A stretch of DNA of 64,000 bases from Pseudomonas resinovorans NBRC 106553 (GTDB lineage Bacteria; Pseudomonadota; Gammaproteobacteria; Pseudomonadales; Pseudomonadaceae). This document shows positions 57,052 to 64,000 of this stretch, piece after piece (the first letter of the stretch is position 1; the number at the start of each line of letters is the position of its first letter). Under the pieces are notes generated by a model. It ran no database searches. It had not been told where the DNA came from and saw only the letters and a program-made list of their open reading frames with translations. A program made the translations under genes and the position numbers. Where the stretch lies: NCBI RefSeq assembly GCF_000412695.1, contig NC_021499.1:1798001-1862000 (forward strand), written 5' to 3'.

Positions 57052-57256
57052 GTTGCTGGCCTGCTTCGAACGTGCCGATTTCGCGGGCGCGACGCACATG
57101 GCGTTTTCGGCAATGCCGGGGGCGGGTCTGCCCGGATGGTCAGGAACGGCCCTTGTTAAGCTTTCGCTCGCGGCAAGGAAGGCGTATGTTCGCCGGCTGC
57201 TTTGCGAGGCCCCAGATGATTTCGCTCCCTGTTCCCTTCCATGTGCCGAGGCGGTC

Positions 57257-58153
57257 ATGAAGCTGTCCGGTCGTGGCGTTGCGCTGTCGCTGACAGCCTC
57301 CTTCCTGTTTGCCCTGATGCCCGGTTACGTGCGCGAGCTGGCGCCGCTGGATGGCGTGCAGATCTTCGCCCAGCGGGTGCTCTGGTCCATTCCGGCGGTG
57401 CTGCTGCTACTGGTGGTCAGCCGCCAGTGGCCCACCTTCATCTCGGTGCTCGGGCGGCTGCGTCGCGAGCCGCTATTGCTGGCCGCGCTGCCGATGGCGG
57501 CGGTGCTGATCGGCGTGCAATGGGGCTTGTTCCTCTGGGCGCCGCTGCAGGGGCGGATGCTGGAGGTGTCCCTCGGCTACTTCCTGCTGCCCCTGGCGAT
57601 GGTGCTGGCCGGACGGGTGTTCTACGCCGAACGCCTGCGGCCGTTGCAGGCGCTTGCGGTGCTCTGCGCGCTGCTCGGGGTGCTGCACGAGCTGTGGCTG
57701 ACCCGTGCCTTCTCCTGGCTGACCCTGGTCACCGCCCTCGGCTACCCGCCGTATTTCATGCTGCGTCGCTGGATGCGGCTGGATGCCTTGTCCGGCTTCA
57801 TCCTGGAAATGGCGGTGCTGGCGCCGCTGGCGATCTGGCTGATCCTGAACTTCTCGCCGCCGGGTGCGTTCAGTACCACGCCGCAGCTCTGGTGGCTGAT
57901 CCCCGGCCTCGGGTTGCTGGGTACCCTGGCGTTCGCCGCCATGATGGCGTCGAGTCGCCTGTTGCCCCTGGGGCTGTTCGGAATCCTCAGCTACGTGGAG
58001 CCGGTGCTGCTGTTCGCGGTGGCCGTGGCCTTCCTCGGCGAACCCTTCAACCCGGACCAGCTCTGGACCTACCTGCCCATCTGGCTGGCGGTGCTGCTGA
58101 TCGGTTGGGACAGTGCCAATCTGTTACGGAAGCAGGCGCGGCAAGGCTTCTAG
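57257..58153 (+). CDS. EamA/RarD-type permease
   Basis: 298 residues from the ATG at 57257; reading further upstream only crosses the repeat. Ten membrane helices, with the RarD-style start A-L-S-L-T-A-S-F-L-F-A-L-M-P-G-Y and Q-R-V-L-W-S-I-P, and a repeat-half ending in L-S-Y-V-E-P-V-L-L-F. Drug/metabolite transporter superfamily exporters carry amino acids or toxic compounds; the RarD name relates to chloramphenicol sensitivity but substrate is unknown. Its TAG stop is the second to fourth base of the palindromic element at 58150. Confidence 0.87.
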   Translation: MKLSGRGVALSLTASFLFALMPGYVRELAPLDGVQIFAQRVLWSIPAVLLLLVVSRQWPTFISVLGRLRREPLLLAALPMAAVLIGVQWGLFLWAPLQGRMLEVSLGYFLLPLAMVLAGRVFYAERLRPLQALAVLCALLGVLHELWLTRAFSWLTLVTALGYPPYFMLRRWMRLDALSGFILEMAVLAPLAIWLILNFSPPGAFSTTPQLWWLIPGLGLLGTLAFAAMMASSRLLPLGLFGILSYVEPVLLFAVAVAFLGEPFNPDQLWTYLPIWLAVLLIGWDSANLLRKQARQGF

Positions 58154-58296
58154 GCACTGTACGAAAAGTGTCTGCGCTCGGTGATGCTGCGTTGAAATCG
58201 GCCTCAGAATGCTCATTTACAACACGTAAACTGCGCTTCTTCGGCCGATTTCGCCTTGCCTGACCTTCGCTCGACGACTTTTCGTACAAGGCCTAG
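58150..58296. repeat. 147-bp nested palindromic element (MITE/REP-like) spanning two gene ends
   Basis: Terminal CTAGGC/GCCTAG, then TGTACGAAAAGT (58158-58169) with its complement (58277-58288), GAAATCGGCC (58194-58203) with GGCCGATTTC (58243-58252), and TTTAC/GTAAA (58216-58230) are all centred on 58223. The element supplies the EamA stop codon and the last 27 residues of the Nudix frame. No transposase is present. Confidence 0.82.
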
Positions 58297-58668
58297 CACA
58301 TGGTCCCGCAGCAGCGGGGCCAGGTTCTCCGGATGGGGCTGGCCCGGCTCCAGCCAGGCCAGTTCCTCCAGTTCGGCCGCCGCCTGGACCGCGTGGGGCA
58401 GGCGGGCGACGAATATCTCGGCATCCACCCAGGTGTCCGCCTCGTTGGCGGCCGGCGCGCGGAAGCGGCCCAGTGGTTCAAGGGCCGAGGCATCCAGGTG
58501 CAGCTGGAGTTCTTCCAGGAGTTCGCGTTGCAGGGCCTGGAGTGCGCTTTCGCCGGCTTCGCGCTTGCCGCCGGGCAGCATCAGTGCCCGGGTACCGCGC
58601 TTGCGAACCAGTAGCAGGCGGTCCTGTGGGTCCAGCAGGCAGGCGGCGGCGATGTTCAGGGTGGTCAT
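58213..58668 (-). CDS. Nudix hydrolase
   Basis: 151 residues. The Nudix box is near 33-55: G-G-K-R-E-A-G-E-x7-R-E-L-L-E-E-L-Q-L, with the usual final Gly replaced by Gln but catalytic Glu residues kept. It cleaves nucleoside diphosphate-linked compounds (8-oxo-dGTP or others). The ATG overlaps the end of the upstream reductase by 4 bp. The C-terminal 27 residues (after R-D-H-V) derive from the palindromic element; without it the protein would be about 124 residues plus an original end that is now lost. Confidence 0.85.
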   Translation of the reverse strand: MTTLNIAAACLLDPQDRLLLVRKRGTRALMLPGGKREAGESALQALQRELLEELQLHLDASALEPLGRFRAPAANEADTWVDAEIFVARLPHAVQAAAELEELAWLEPGQPHPENLAPLLRDHVLGLVRKVVERRSGKAKSAEEAQFTCCK

Positions 58669-59210
58669 GGCGTCTCGGTTTCAGGAAGAAGTTGGTAGTG
58701 CAGCTGCACCACGCCAGTGGGGAAGCTGCGCTGCTCGCGTAGCTGCAGGCGGCGTTCGAGGTTGGTGGCGATCATCGGGATGCCGGCACCGAGGATGCGC
58801 GGGATGATGCTGACCACCAGCTCGTCGAGCAGCCCGGCAGAGTAGCAGGTCCCGGCCAGCGAGCCACCACCCACCAGCCAGATGCGCCGGCAACCCAGGG
58901 CGGCCAGCTGCTCGATGGCCTGGGCGGGGGTGTCATGGCTGATGTGGACATCCGCGGTGGCGGGCGTCGGCTCGCCACGGGTGAGCACGGTGCAGGGCTT
59001 GGCGGGGTAGGGCCAGTCGCCACCGAAGGCGAGCACGGTTTCGTAGGTCACCCGCCCCATCAGCAGCCCGTCGATGCTGTCGTAGAACGCCTGGAAGCCG
59101 TGGTCGTCGCCGGCCTGGTCCAGGGCTTGCAGCCAGTCGACGCGGCCATCGGGGCGGGCGATGTAGCCATCGAGGCTGGTGGCGACGTAGTAGATCAGGG
59201 CGGCTTGCAT
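58665..59210 (-). CDS. RibD C-terminal/dihydrofolate-reductase-like protein
   Basis: 181 residues. Motifs: Y-Y-V-A-T-S-L-D-G-Y-I-A-R-P-D-G at the start, L-M-G-R-V-T-Y-E and L-V-G-G-G-S-L-A-G for NADPH, and L-D-E-L-V-V-S-I-I-P-R-I-L-G-A-G-I-P near the end. Related proteins resemble YyaP/RibD reductases, substrates often unknown. Transcribed with the Nudix gene (4-bp overlap), which hints at a nucleotide or pterin connection. Confidence 0.87.
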   Translation of the reverse strand: MQAALIYYVATSLDGYIARPDGRVDWLQALDQAGDDHGFQAFYDSIDGLLMGRVTYETVLAFGGDWPYPAKPCTVLTRGEPTPATADVHISHDTPAQAIEQLAALGCRRIWLVGGGSLAGTCYSAGLLDELVVSIIPRILGAGIPMIATNLERRLQLREQRSFPTGVVQLHYQLLPETETP

Positions 59211-59349
59211 GATCAGGGCTCCTGAGGTGGGTGGATTGAGCCTATACCCGGGCGGGTTTTCCGTCGCTGTGTCGCACGGAAATCGGGCGTTTACCCGCGA
59301 CTCCGGTTAACCTATGCAGCTGTTTACGCTTTCGATTAGAGGTAGCACC

Positions 59350-60678
59350 GTGTTTTCCCAATTCGCCCTGCACGAACGTCTGCTCAAGGCCGTTGCCGAA
59401 CTCAAATTCGTCGAGCCGACCCCGGTGCAGGTGGCGGCCATCCCGCCGGCCCTGGAAGGGCGCGACCTGCGGGTAACCGCCCAGACCGGCAGCGGCAAGA
59501 CCGCCGCCTTCGTCCTGCCTCTGCTCAACCGCCTGATCGGCGAAGCCAAGCCGCGCGAGCGCATCCGCTCGCTGATCCTGCTGCCCACCCGCGAGCTGGC
59601 CCAGCAGACGTTGAAGGAAGTGGAGCGGTTCTCCCAGTTCACTTTCATCAAGTCCGGCATCGTCACCGGTGGTGAGGACTTCAAGGAGCAGGCCGCGCTG
59701 CTGCGCAAGCTGCCCGACGTGCTGGTGTCCACCCCCGGCCGCCTGATCGAACATCTCAACTCCGGCACCGTGGACCTGCGCGAAGTCGAAGTGCTGGTGC
59801 TGGACGAGGCCGACCGCATGCTCGACATGGGCTTCGCCGAGGACATGCAGCGCATCACCGAGCTCTGCGCCAATCGCCAGCAGACCCTGCTGTTCTCCGC
59901 CACCACCGGCGGCAACGCCCTGCGTGAAGTGGCCAACAATGTGCTGCGCGACCCGCTGCATCTGCGCCTGAACAGCATCGACCAGCTCAGCGAGGGCACC
60001 CGCCATCAGATCATCACGGCCGACCATGCCGAGCACAAGGAACAGCTGGCGCGCTGGCTGCTGGCCAACGAGACCTACCAGAAGGCGATCATCTTCACCA
60101 ACACCCGTGTCCAGGCCGACCGTCTCTACGGCCACCTGGTGGCCGGCGGCTACAAGGCCTTCGTCCTGCACGGCGACAAGGACCAGAAGGACCGCAAGCT
60201 GGCCATCGACCGTGTGAAGCAGGGCGGTACCAAGGTGCTGGTCGCCACGGACGTCGCCGCCCGTGGCCTGGACATCGAAGGGCTGGACCTGGTGATCAAC
60301 TTCGACATGCCGCGTTCCGGTGACGAGTACGTGCACCGTGTCGGCCGTACCGGCCGTGCCGGTGGCGAGGGCCTGGCGATTTCGCTGATCTGCCATAACG
60401 ACTGGAACCTGATGTCCAGCATCGAGCGTTACCTCAAGCAGAGCTTCGAGCGCCGGACCATCAAGGAGCTCAAGGGCACCTACAGCGGTCCGAAGAAGGT
60501 CAAGGCGTCCGGCAAGGCCGCCGGCGTCAAGAAGAAAAAGACCGACAAGAAGGGCGACAAGAAGACCACCGCCAAGGCCGCCGCACCCAAGCGCCGGCCG
60601 AACAAGCCGCGCGAGGAGACCCGCGTGGTGAGCAGCGATGGCCTGGCGCCGCTCAAACGTCGCAAGACCGAAGAGTGA
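59350..60678 (+). CDS. DEAD-box RNA helicase
   Basis: 442 residues using the GTG at 59350 (V-F-S-Q-F-A-L), with AGAGG upstream; an ATG 12 codons earlier has no ribosome site. All motifs occur: Q-motif F-V-E-P-T-P-V-Q, A-Q-T-G-S-G-K-T, P-T-R-E-L-A, T-P-G-R, D-E-A-D, S-A-T, V-A-T-D-V-A-A-R-G-L-D and H-R-V-G-R-T-G-R-A. The C-terminal tail (about 385-442) is Lys/Arg-rich for RNA binding. Resembles the SrmB/RhlE group; a role in ribosome assembly or mRNA decay is likely. Confidence 0.92.
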   Translation: MFSQFALHERLLKAVAELKFVEPTPVQVAAIPPALEGRDLRVTAQTGSGKTAAFVLPLLNRLIGEAKPRERIRSLILLPTRELAQQTLKEVERFSQFTFIKSGIVTGGEDFKEQAALLRKLPDVLVSTPGRLIEHLNSGTVDLREVEVLVLDEADRMLDMGFAEDMQRITELCANRQQTLLFSATTGGNALREVANNVLRDPLHLRLNSIDQLSEGTRHQIITADHAEHKEQLARWLLANETYQKAIIFTNTRVQADRLYGHLVAGGYKAFVLHGDKDQKDRKLAIDRVKQGGTKVLVATDVAARGLDIEGLDLVINFDMPRSGDEYVHRVGRTGRAGGEGLAISLICHNDWNLMSSIERYLKQSFERRTIKELKGTYSGPKKVKASGKAAGVKKKKTDKKGDKKTTAKAAAPKRRPNKPREETRVVSSDGLAPLKRRKTEE

Positions 60679-60791
60679 TCCGGGCCTGCGGCGGGTCGCA
60701 TCGATACCTGCGGTAAAGATTGCGGCCTGGCGCCCCGGCCAGCCTGATGCACAATCCTTGCGGTCGAACGCACGCGGAGGTGCTCACGGAA

Positions 60792-61928
60792 ATGTCCAGG
60801 AAGATATGGCTGGGCCTGCTGGCCCTGATCGGTGGCTTGGCCCAGGCTGCGCCTGAGCAGCACCCCAGTGAACTCGGCAAGGTGACCACCGAAGTGGTGG
60901 CTTCGGGATTGGAGAATCCCTGGGCGCTGGCGTTCCTGCCGGACGGCCGGATGCTGGTCACCGAACGCCCCGGACGGCTGCGACTGGTGGCTGCCGATGG
61001 CAGCCTGGCGCCGCCGCTGGGTGGCGTGCCGGAGGTCTACGCACGCAGCCAGGGCGGTCTGCTCGATGTGGCGTTGTCACCGACCTTCGCCCAGGACCGG
61101 CTGGTCTACCTCTCCTACGCCGAAGGCGGCGGTGAGGGCGGTACCGCCGGAACCACGGTCGGGCGTGGTCGATTGAGCGACGACGCCAGCCGGCTGGAGG
61201 GCTTCCAGGTGATCTTCCGCCAGGAACCCAAGCTCTCCAGCGGTATCCACTTCGGCTCGCGCCTGGTGTTCGATGGCAAGGGCTACCTGTTCATCGCCCT
61301 GGGCGAGAACAACCAGCGCAGCACCGCGCAGGATCTCGACAAGCTGCAGGGCAAGGTCGTGCGTATTCACCCCGACGGCCGCATTCCCGATGACAACCCC
61401 TTTGTCGGCAAGGCCGGCGCGCGTCCGGAAATCTGGTCCTACGGCCATCGCAACCAGCAGGGCGCGGCGCTCAACCCGCGCACCGGCGTGCTCTGGACCC
61501 ACGAGCACGGCCCCCGTGGCGGCGATGAGCTGAACATTCCCCAGGCCGGCAAGAACTACGGCTGGCCGTTGGCAACCCATGGCATCAACTACTCGCTGCT
61601 GCCGATTCCCGAGGCCAGGGGCAAGACCCTGCCCGGCACCGAGGAGCCGATCCATGTCTGGGAACGCTCGCCGGCCATCAGCGGCATGGCCTTCTATAGT
61701 GCTGAGCGCTTTCCGGCCTGGCGCGACAACCTGTTCATCGGCGCCCTGGCCCAGCAGCAACTGATCCGCCTGCAACTGGAGGGTGACCGCGTGGTGCACG
61801 AAGAACGCCTGCTGGAAGATCTCGACGCGCGCATCCGCGATGTGCGCCAGGGGCCGGACGGCTACCTCTACCTGCTCACCGACGAAGCCAAGGGCCAGTT
61901 GCTGCGGGTGGGGCTGGAGGCGAAATGA
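60792..61928 (+). CDS. PQQ-dependent aldose sugar dehydrogenase (YliI-like)
   Basis: 378 residues from the ATG at 60792, beginning a signal peptide (ends A-Q-A, about 18). Soluble glucose/sorbosone dehydrogenase propeller: G-L-E-N-P-W-A-L-A-F-L-P-D-G, Q-G-G-L-L-D-V-A, G-S-R-L-V-F-D-G, G-H-R-N-Q-Q-G (catalytic His) and H-E-H-G-P-R-G-G-D-E. Periplasmic, binds PQQ and calcium, oxidises aldoses. Forms a two-gene run with the DUF1294 gene (4-bp overlap). Confidence 0.9.
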   Translation: MSRKIWLGLLALIGGLAQAAPEQHPSELGKVTTEVVASGLENPWALAFLPDGRMLVTERPGRLRLVAADGSLAPPLGGVPEVYARSQGGLLDVALSPTFAQDRLVYLSYAEGGGEGGTAGTTVGRGRLSDDASRLEGFQVIFRQEPKLSSGIHFGSRLVFDGKGYLFIALGENNQRSTAQDLDKLQGKVVRIHPDGRIPDDNPFVGKAGARPEIWSYGHRNQQGAALNPRTGVLWTHEHGPRGGDELNIPQAGKNYGWPLATHGINYSLLPIPEARGKTLPGTEEPIHVWERSPAISGMAFYSAERFPAWRDNLFIGALAQQQLIRLQLEGDRVVHEERLLEDLDARIRDVRQGPDGYLYLLTDEAKGQLLRVGLEAK

Positions 61929-62203
61929 GCATTGGCCCCCTGCAGGCGCTGGCGCTTGCCTACCTCGGCATGAGCCTGCTGTGTTTTGGCGCCTACTGGC
62001 GCGACAAGCGCCTGGCGGTGGCGGGCTCGCGGCGCATCCCCGAGGCGCGCCTGCACCTGCTGGAACTGCTGGGTGGTTGGCCGGGCGGCCTGCTGGCCCA
62101 ACGGCTGATCCGTCACAAGAATCGCAAGGTCGCCTACCAGGTGAAGTTCTGGCTGATCGTGGCGGTGCACCTGGGTTTGCTGGGGTATTGGCTGGTGGGG
62201 TAG
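61925..62203 (+). CDS. DUF1294 small membrane protein
   Basis: 92 residues with helices at about 7-24 and 70-90. Family pattern F-G-A-Y-W-R-D-K-R-L-A, I-P-E-A-R-L-H-L-L-E-L-L-G-G-W-P-G-G-L-L-A-Q, H-K-x-R-K-x-x-Y-Q-V-K-F-W. Function unknown. Start codon overlaps the sugar dehydrogenase stop (ATGA), so it is co-expressed. Confidence 0.87.
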   Translation: MSIGPLQALALAYLGMSLLCFGAYWRDKRLAVAGSRRIPEARLHLLELLGGWPGGLLAQRLIRHKNRKVAYQVKFWLIVAVHLGLLGYWLVG

Positions 62204-62228
62204 GGCGGGCCGGCGGCCCAGCAGTCAC

Positions 62229-62318
62229 GTAGGTTGGGCTGAGCTCCGCGAAGCCCAACGATCCAACGGCACGTTACACGTGCAATGTCGGGCTTCGCTT
62301 CGCTCAGCGCCAACCTAC
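62229..62318. repeat. Dispersed palindromic repeat (GTAGGTTGGG variant)
   Basis: GTAGGTTGGGCTGAGC at the left and GCTCAGCGCCAACCTAC at the right, with a GCACGTTACACGTGC inner hairpin, between convergent genes. Confidence 0.82.
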
Positions 62319-62338
62319 ATAGTGCGAACAACCGAACG

Positions 62339-63316
62339 TCAGGGCACCAGCACTATCTTGCCGTCCCGCTCGCCACTGGCCGCGGCGGCCACTGCTTCCT
62401 TGACCTGGCTGATGTCGTAGGTAGCGGCGATGCGTGCCTTGAGCTTGCCGCTGGCGATCAGCTGGATCAGCTCGCCGAACAGCTGCATCTGCTGCTGCGG
62501 GGTGGCCTGGCGGAACCAGCGGGCCAGCCAGAAGCCCTTGAGGGTCACGTCGCGGAACACGAAGGAGCCCGGATTGACCTGGCAGGGTTCGCCACTCATG
62601 CGGCCGTAGTTCACCAGCACGCCGCCTTCGGCCAGGCTGTTCGCCAGGTGGTCGGTGGAAGCGCCGCCCACGGCGTCGATGCCGAGCTTCACGGGCGCAC
62701 CGCCGGTGGCCTCGCGCACGCGCTTGGGCAGGTCGGGGCCGTCCACCAGCACCACGTCGCCGCCTTCGGCCGCAACGGCGGCCACCGCCGAGTCACGGCG
62801 CACCACGTTGATGGTTTTCAGTCCACGGATCTTCGCCAGCTGGATCAGGTAGCTTCCTACGCCCGAGTTGGCGGCGTTCTGGATCACCCAGTCGCCCGGC
62901 TGCAGCTCGACGAAGTCGCGCAGCATCAGGTAGGCGGTGGGCGGGTTGACGGTGAGCATCGCCAATTGCTGCGGATCGGCGCTGGGTAGCGGGATCAGCT
63001 GCTTGGCGTCGGCGATCAGGTGGGTACGCCAGGTGCCGCAGCCCACTGGCAGCAGCACGGTCTGGCCGGGCTTGAGGTTGCTCACGTCGGCGGCGACTTC
63101 CAGCACCTCACCCACGCCTTCGTTGCCGCCGATGGCGGGCAGCGGCGGCAGCATGCCGTATTCGCCGGTCAGGGTGAGCACATCGGAGGGGTTGATCGGC
63201 GCGGCCAGCACTTTCACCAGCGCCTGGCCGGCGGCCACGGCGGGGAGTTCGAACTCCACGGCTTCGATTACGTCCTGGGGTACGGGGCCACGGGTCTTGT
63301 ATTCGGCTTTGAGCAT
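62339..63316 (-). CDS. Zinc-independent MDR-family reductase (enoyl/quinone reductase-like)
   Basis: 325 residues from the ATG at 63316 with AGGAGAAG upstream. GroES-like N-terminus (A-P-I-N-P-S-D-V-L, I-G-G-N-E-G-V-G-E-V-L) and a Rossmann domain with N-A-A-N-S-G-V-G-S-Y-L-I-Q-L-A. N-P-P-T-A-Y-L-M-L and the absence of zinc-ligand Cys/His point to the MECR/ETR or quinone-reductase branch using NADPH. Substrate unknown; single gene. Confidence 0.9.
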   Translation of the reverse strand: MLKAEYKTRGPVPQDVIEAVEFELPAVAAGQALVKVLAAPINPSDVLTLTGEYGMLPPLPAIGGNEGVGEVLEVAADVSNLKPGQTVLLPVGCGTWRTHLIADAKQLIPLPSADPQQLAMLTVNPPTAYLMLRDFVELQPGDWVIQNAANSGVGSYLIQLAKIRGLKTINVVRRDSAVAAVAAEGGDVVLVDGPDLPKRVREATGGAPVKLGIDAVGGASTDHLANSLAEGGVLVNYGRMSGEPCQVNPGSFVFRDVTLKGFWLARWFRQATPQQQMQLFGELIQLIASGKLKARIAATYDISQVKEAVAAAASGERDGKIVLVP

Positions 63317-63532
63317 GACGCTTCTCCTGGCGGCTTGGGGGAGCATGAGTCTAGCCGTTGCCGGGCGCGGGGCGCTGAATCCCCCGGCATTTGCCCCATT
63401 GATGGCATGGCGCAATGAGGACGTCGGGGGTCGCTCCGGGGCCAGAACGGCACAGGGTCTTTGCTAGGTTCGGCGGCGAAGCCGAAGTGGGGGCTTCGTC
63501 ACACACATGCAAACTGGCAAAGGAATAAGAAG

Positions 63533-64000
63533 ATGAATATCGCCAAGACACTGATGTCCGCCGTGTTGTGCCTGAGCCTGGCGGGTACCGCCCAGGCCGC
63601 CACCGAACTCAAGCACTGGCCGGAACCTGCCGCGAAGCAGCTGGACGAGATGATCGCCAAGCATGCCAACCAGGGTAACTACGCCGTGTTCGACATGGAT
63701 AACACCAGCTACCGCTACGACCTGGAGGAGTCCTTGCTGCCCTACCTGGAGATGAAGGGCGTGCTCTCCCGCGAGAAGCTCGATCCCTCGCTCAAGCTGA
63801 TTCCGTTCAAGGACGTGAAGGGCCACAAGGAAAGCCTGTACAGCTACTACCTGCGCCTCTGCGAGGTGGACGACCTGGTCTGTTACCCCTGGGTCGCCCA
63901 GGTGTTTTCCGGTTTCACCCTGCGCGAACTGAAGGGCTATGTCGACGAACTGATGGCCCACGGCAAGCCGATCCCCGCCACCTACTACGAAGGCGACGAG
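63533..64000 (+). CDS. pchP: Phosphorylcholine-phosphatase-like HAD hydrolase (3' end outside window)
   Basis: The first 156 residues are visible. AGGAATAAG precedes the ATG; the signal ends A-Q-A-A (about 23). HAD motif I D-M-D-N-T lies at mature position about 31, where P. aeruginosa PchP has it, and the surrounding [18 protein letters not shown] fits. PchP removes phosphate from phosphorylcholine in the periplasm during choline use. Motifs II-IV lie beyond the window, so the assignment rests on the N-terminal half. Confidence 0.8.
   Translation, partial: MNIAKTLMSAVLCLSLAGTAQAATELKHWPEPAAKQLDEMIAKHANQGNYAVFDMDNTSYRYDLEESLLPYLEMKGVLSREKLDPSLKLIPFKDVKGHKESLYSYYLRLCEVDDLVCYPWVAQVFSGFTLRELKGYVDELMAHGKPIPATYYEGDE

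Larger units (their letters stand above)
56652..57256. other. Gene-free repeat region upstream of the EamA gene
   Basis: Made of a long dispersed element (56697-56963) and a GTAGGATGGG palindrome (56965-57051). The final 200 bp before 57257 presumably hold the EamA promoter. Open frames here are repeat shadows, including one that runs in frame into the EamA gene from 56975. Confidence 0.75.

Noticed and set aside
56975..57256. In-frame 94-codon extension of the EamA gene through a repeat
   Set aside because: Upstream part is the dispersed repeat and has no ribosome site; the ATG at 57257 begins the first membrane helix as in the family.

Overview
The window reads as chromosomal DNA of a Pseudomonas species. 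It is GC-rich throughout. It carries the braCDEFG-type branched-chain amino acid operon, rapA next to an alkB homologue, a MucR-like MHYT-GGDEF-EAL protein, several gammaproteobacterial DUF families common in pseudomonads (DUF2288, DUF5064, DUF2790, DUF3300), and pseudomonad REP and other dispersed repeats between genes. The species cannot be fixed from sequence alone. There are no rRNA or tRNA genes, no transposase, no phage and no CRISPR array.

Layout. 1-9.5 kb: the 3' part of a giant surface/secreted protein (autotransporter-type beta-strand repeats plus six exact-length Ig-like repeats), followed by a TolC-family lipoprotein that probably belongs to its export. 9.8-13.4 kb (minus): a copper-resistance operon copA - Met/His-rich periplasmic protein - copB - His-tailed cytochrome c, behind a perfect match to the CopR operator as I recall it. 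13.6-19.5 kb: envelope proteins of unknown function (DUF3300, DUF2950, two integral membrane proteins, a SnoaL-like protein, small secreted proteins) and a GFA-family gene remnant. 19.6-25.9 kb: solitary APS kinase, PpiC parvulin, a LysR regulator divergent from aldehyde dehydrogenase and an SDR lacking the usual catalytic pair, and a membrane-anchored glutamate-synthase-like FMN enzyme. 26.2-31.1 kb (minus): the five-gene LIV-type amino acid ABC transporter with an internal hairpin. 31.4-32.2 kb: DUF2288 and DUF5064 genes. 32.8-40.1 kb: a phosphonate-type ABC transporter (minus) divergent from a GlxR-like dehydrogenase, a Hyi-like isomerase, selD and mnmH. This looks like a selenium uptake and tRNA-selenation locus. 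40.3-44.1 kb: c-di-GMP enzyme and a Spinster-like MFS transporter. 44.3-48.4 kb: rapA divergent from a three-gene run containing alkB. 48.9 kb: a 38-residue CcoM-like cbb3 oxidase subunit behind a perfect Anr/FNR box. 49.1-56.6 kb: FemAB-like protein, two DUF2790 proteins, an ABC exporter, ppiA, alpha/beta hydrolase, LysR regulator, small secreted protein and azoreductase. 57.3-64 kb: EamA permease and Nudix hydrolase separated by a nested palindromic element that overlaps both reading frames, RibD-like reductase, DEAD-box helicase, sugar dehydrogenase, DUF1294, enoyl/quinone reductase, and the 5' end of a phosphorylcholine-phosphatase-like gene cut by the window end.

The most coherent candidate for new biology is the selenium locus, where transporter, SelD and MnmH flank an unexplained GlxR/Hyi pair. 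The copper operon with repeated Met/His motifs in three consecutive proteins, and the palindromic element at 58.2 kb, also merit follow-up. Family names come from recognising motifs by eye; no database search was possible.
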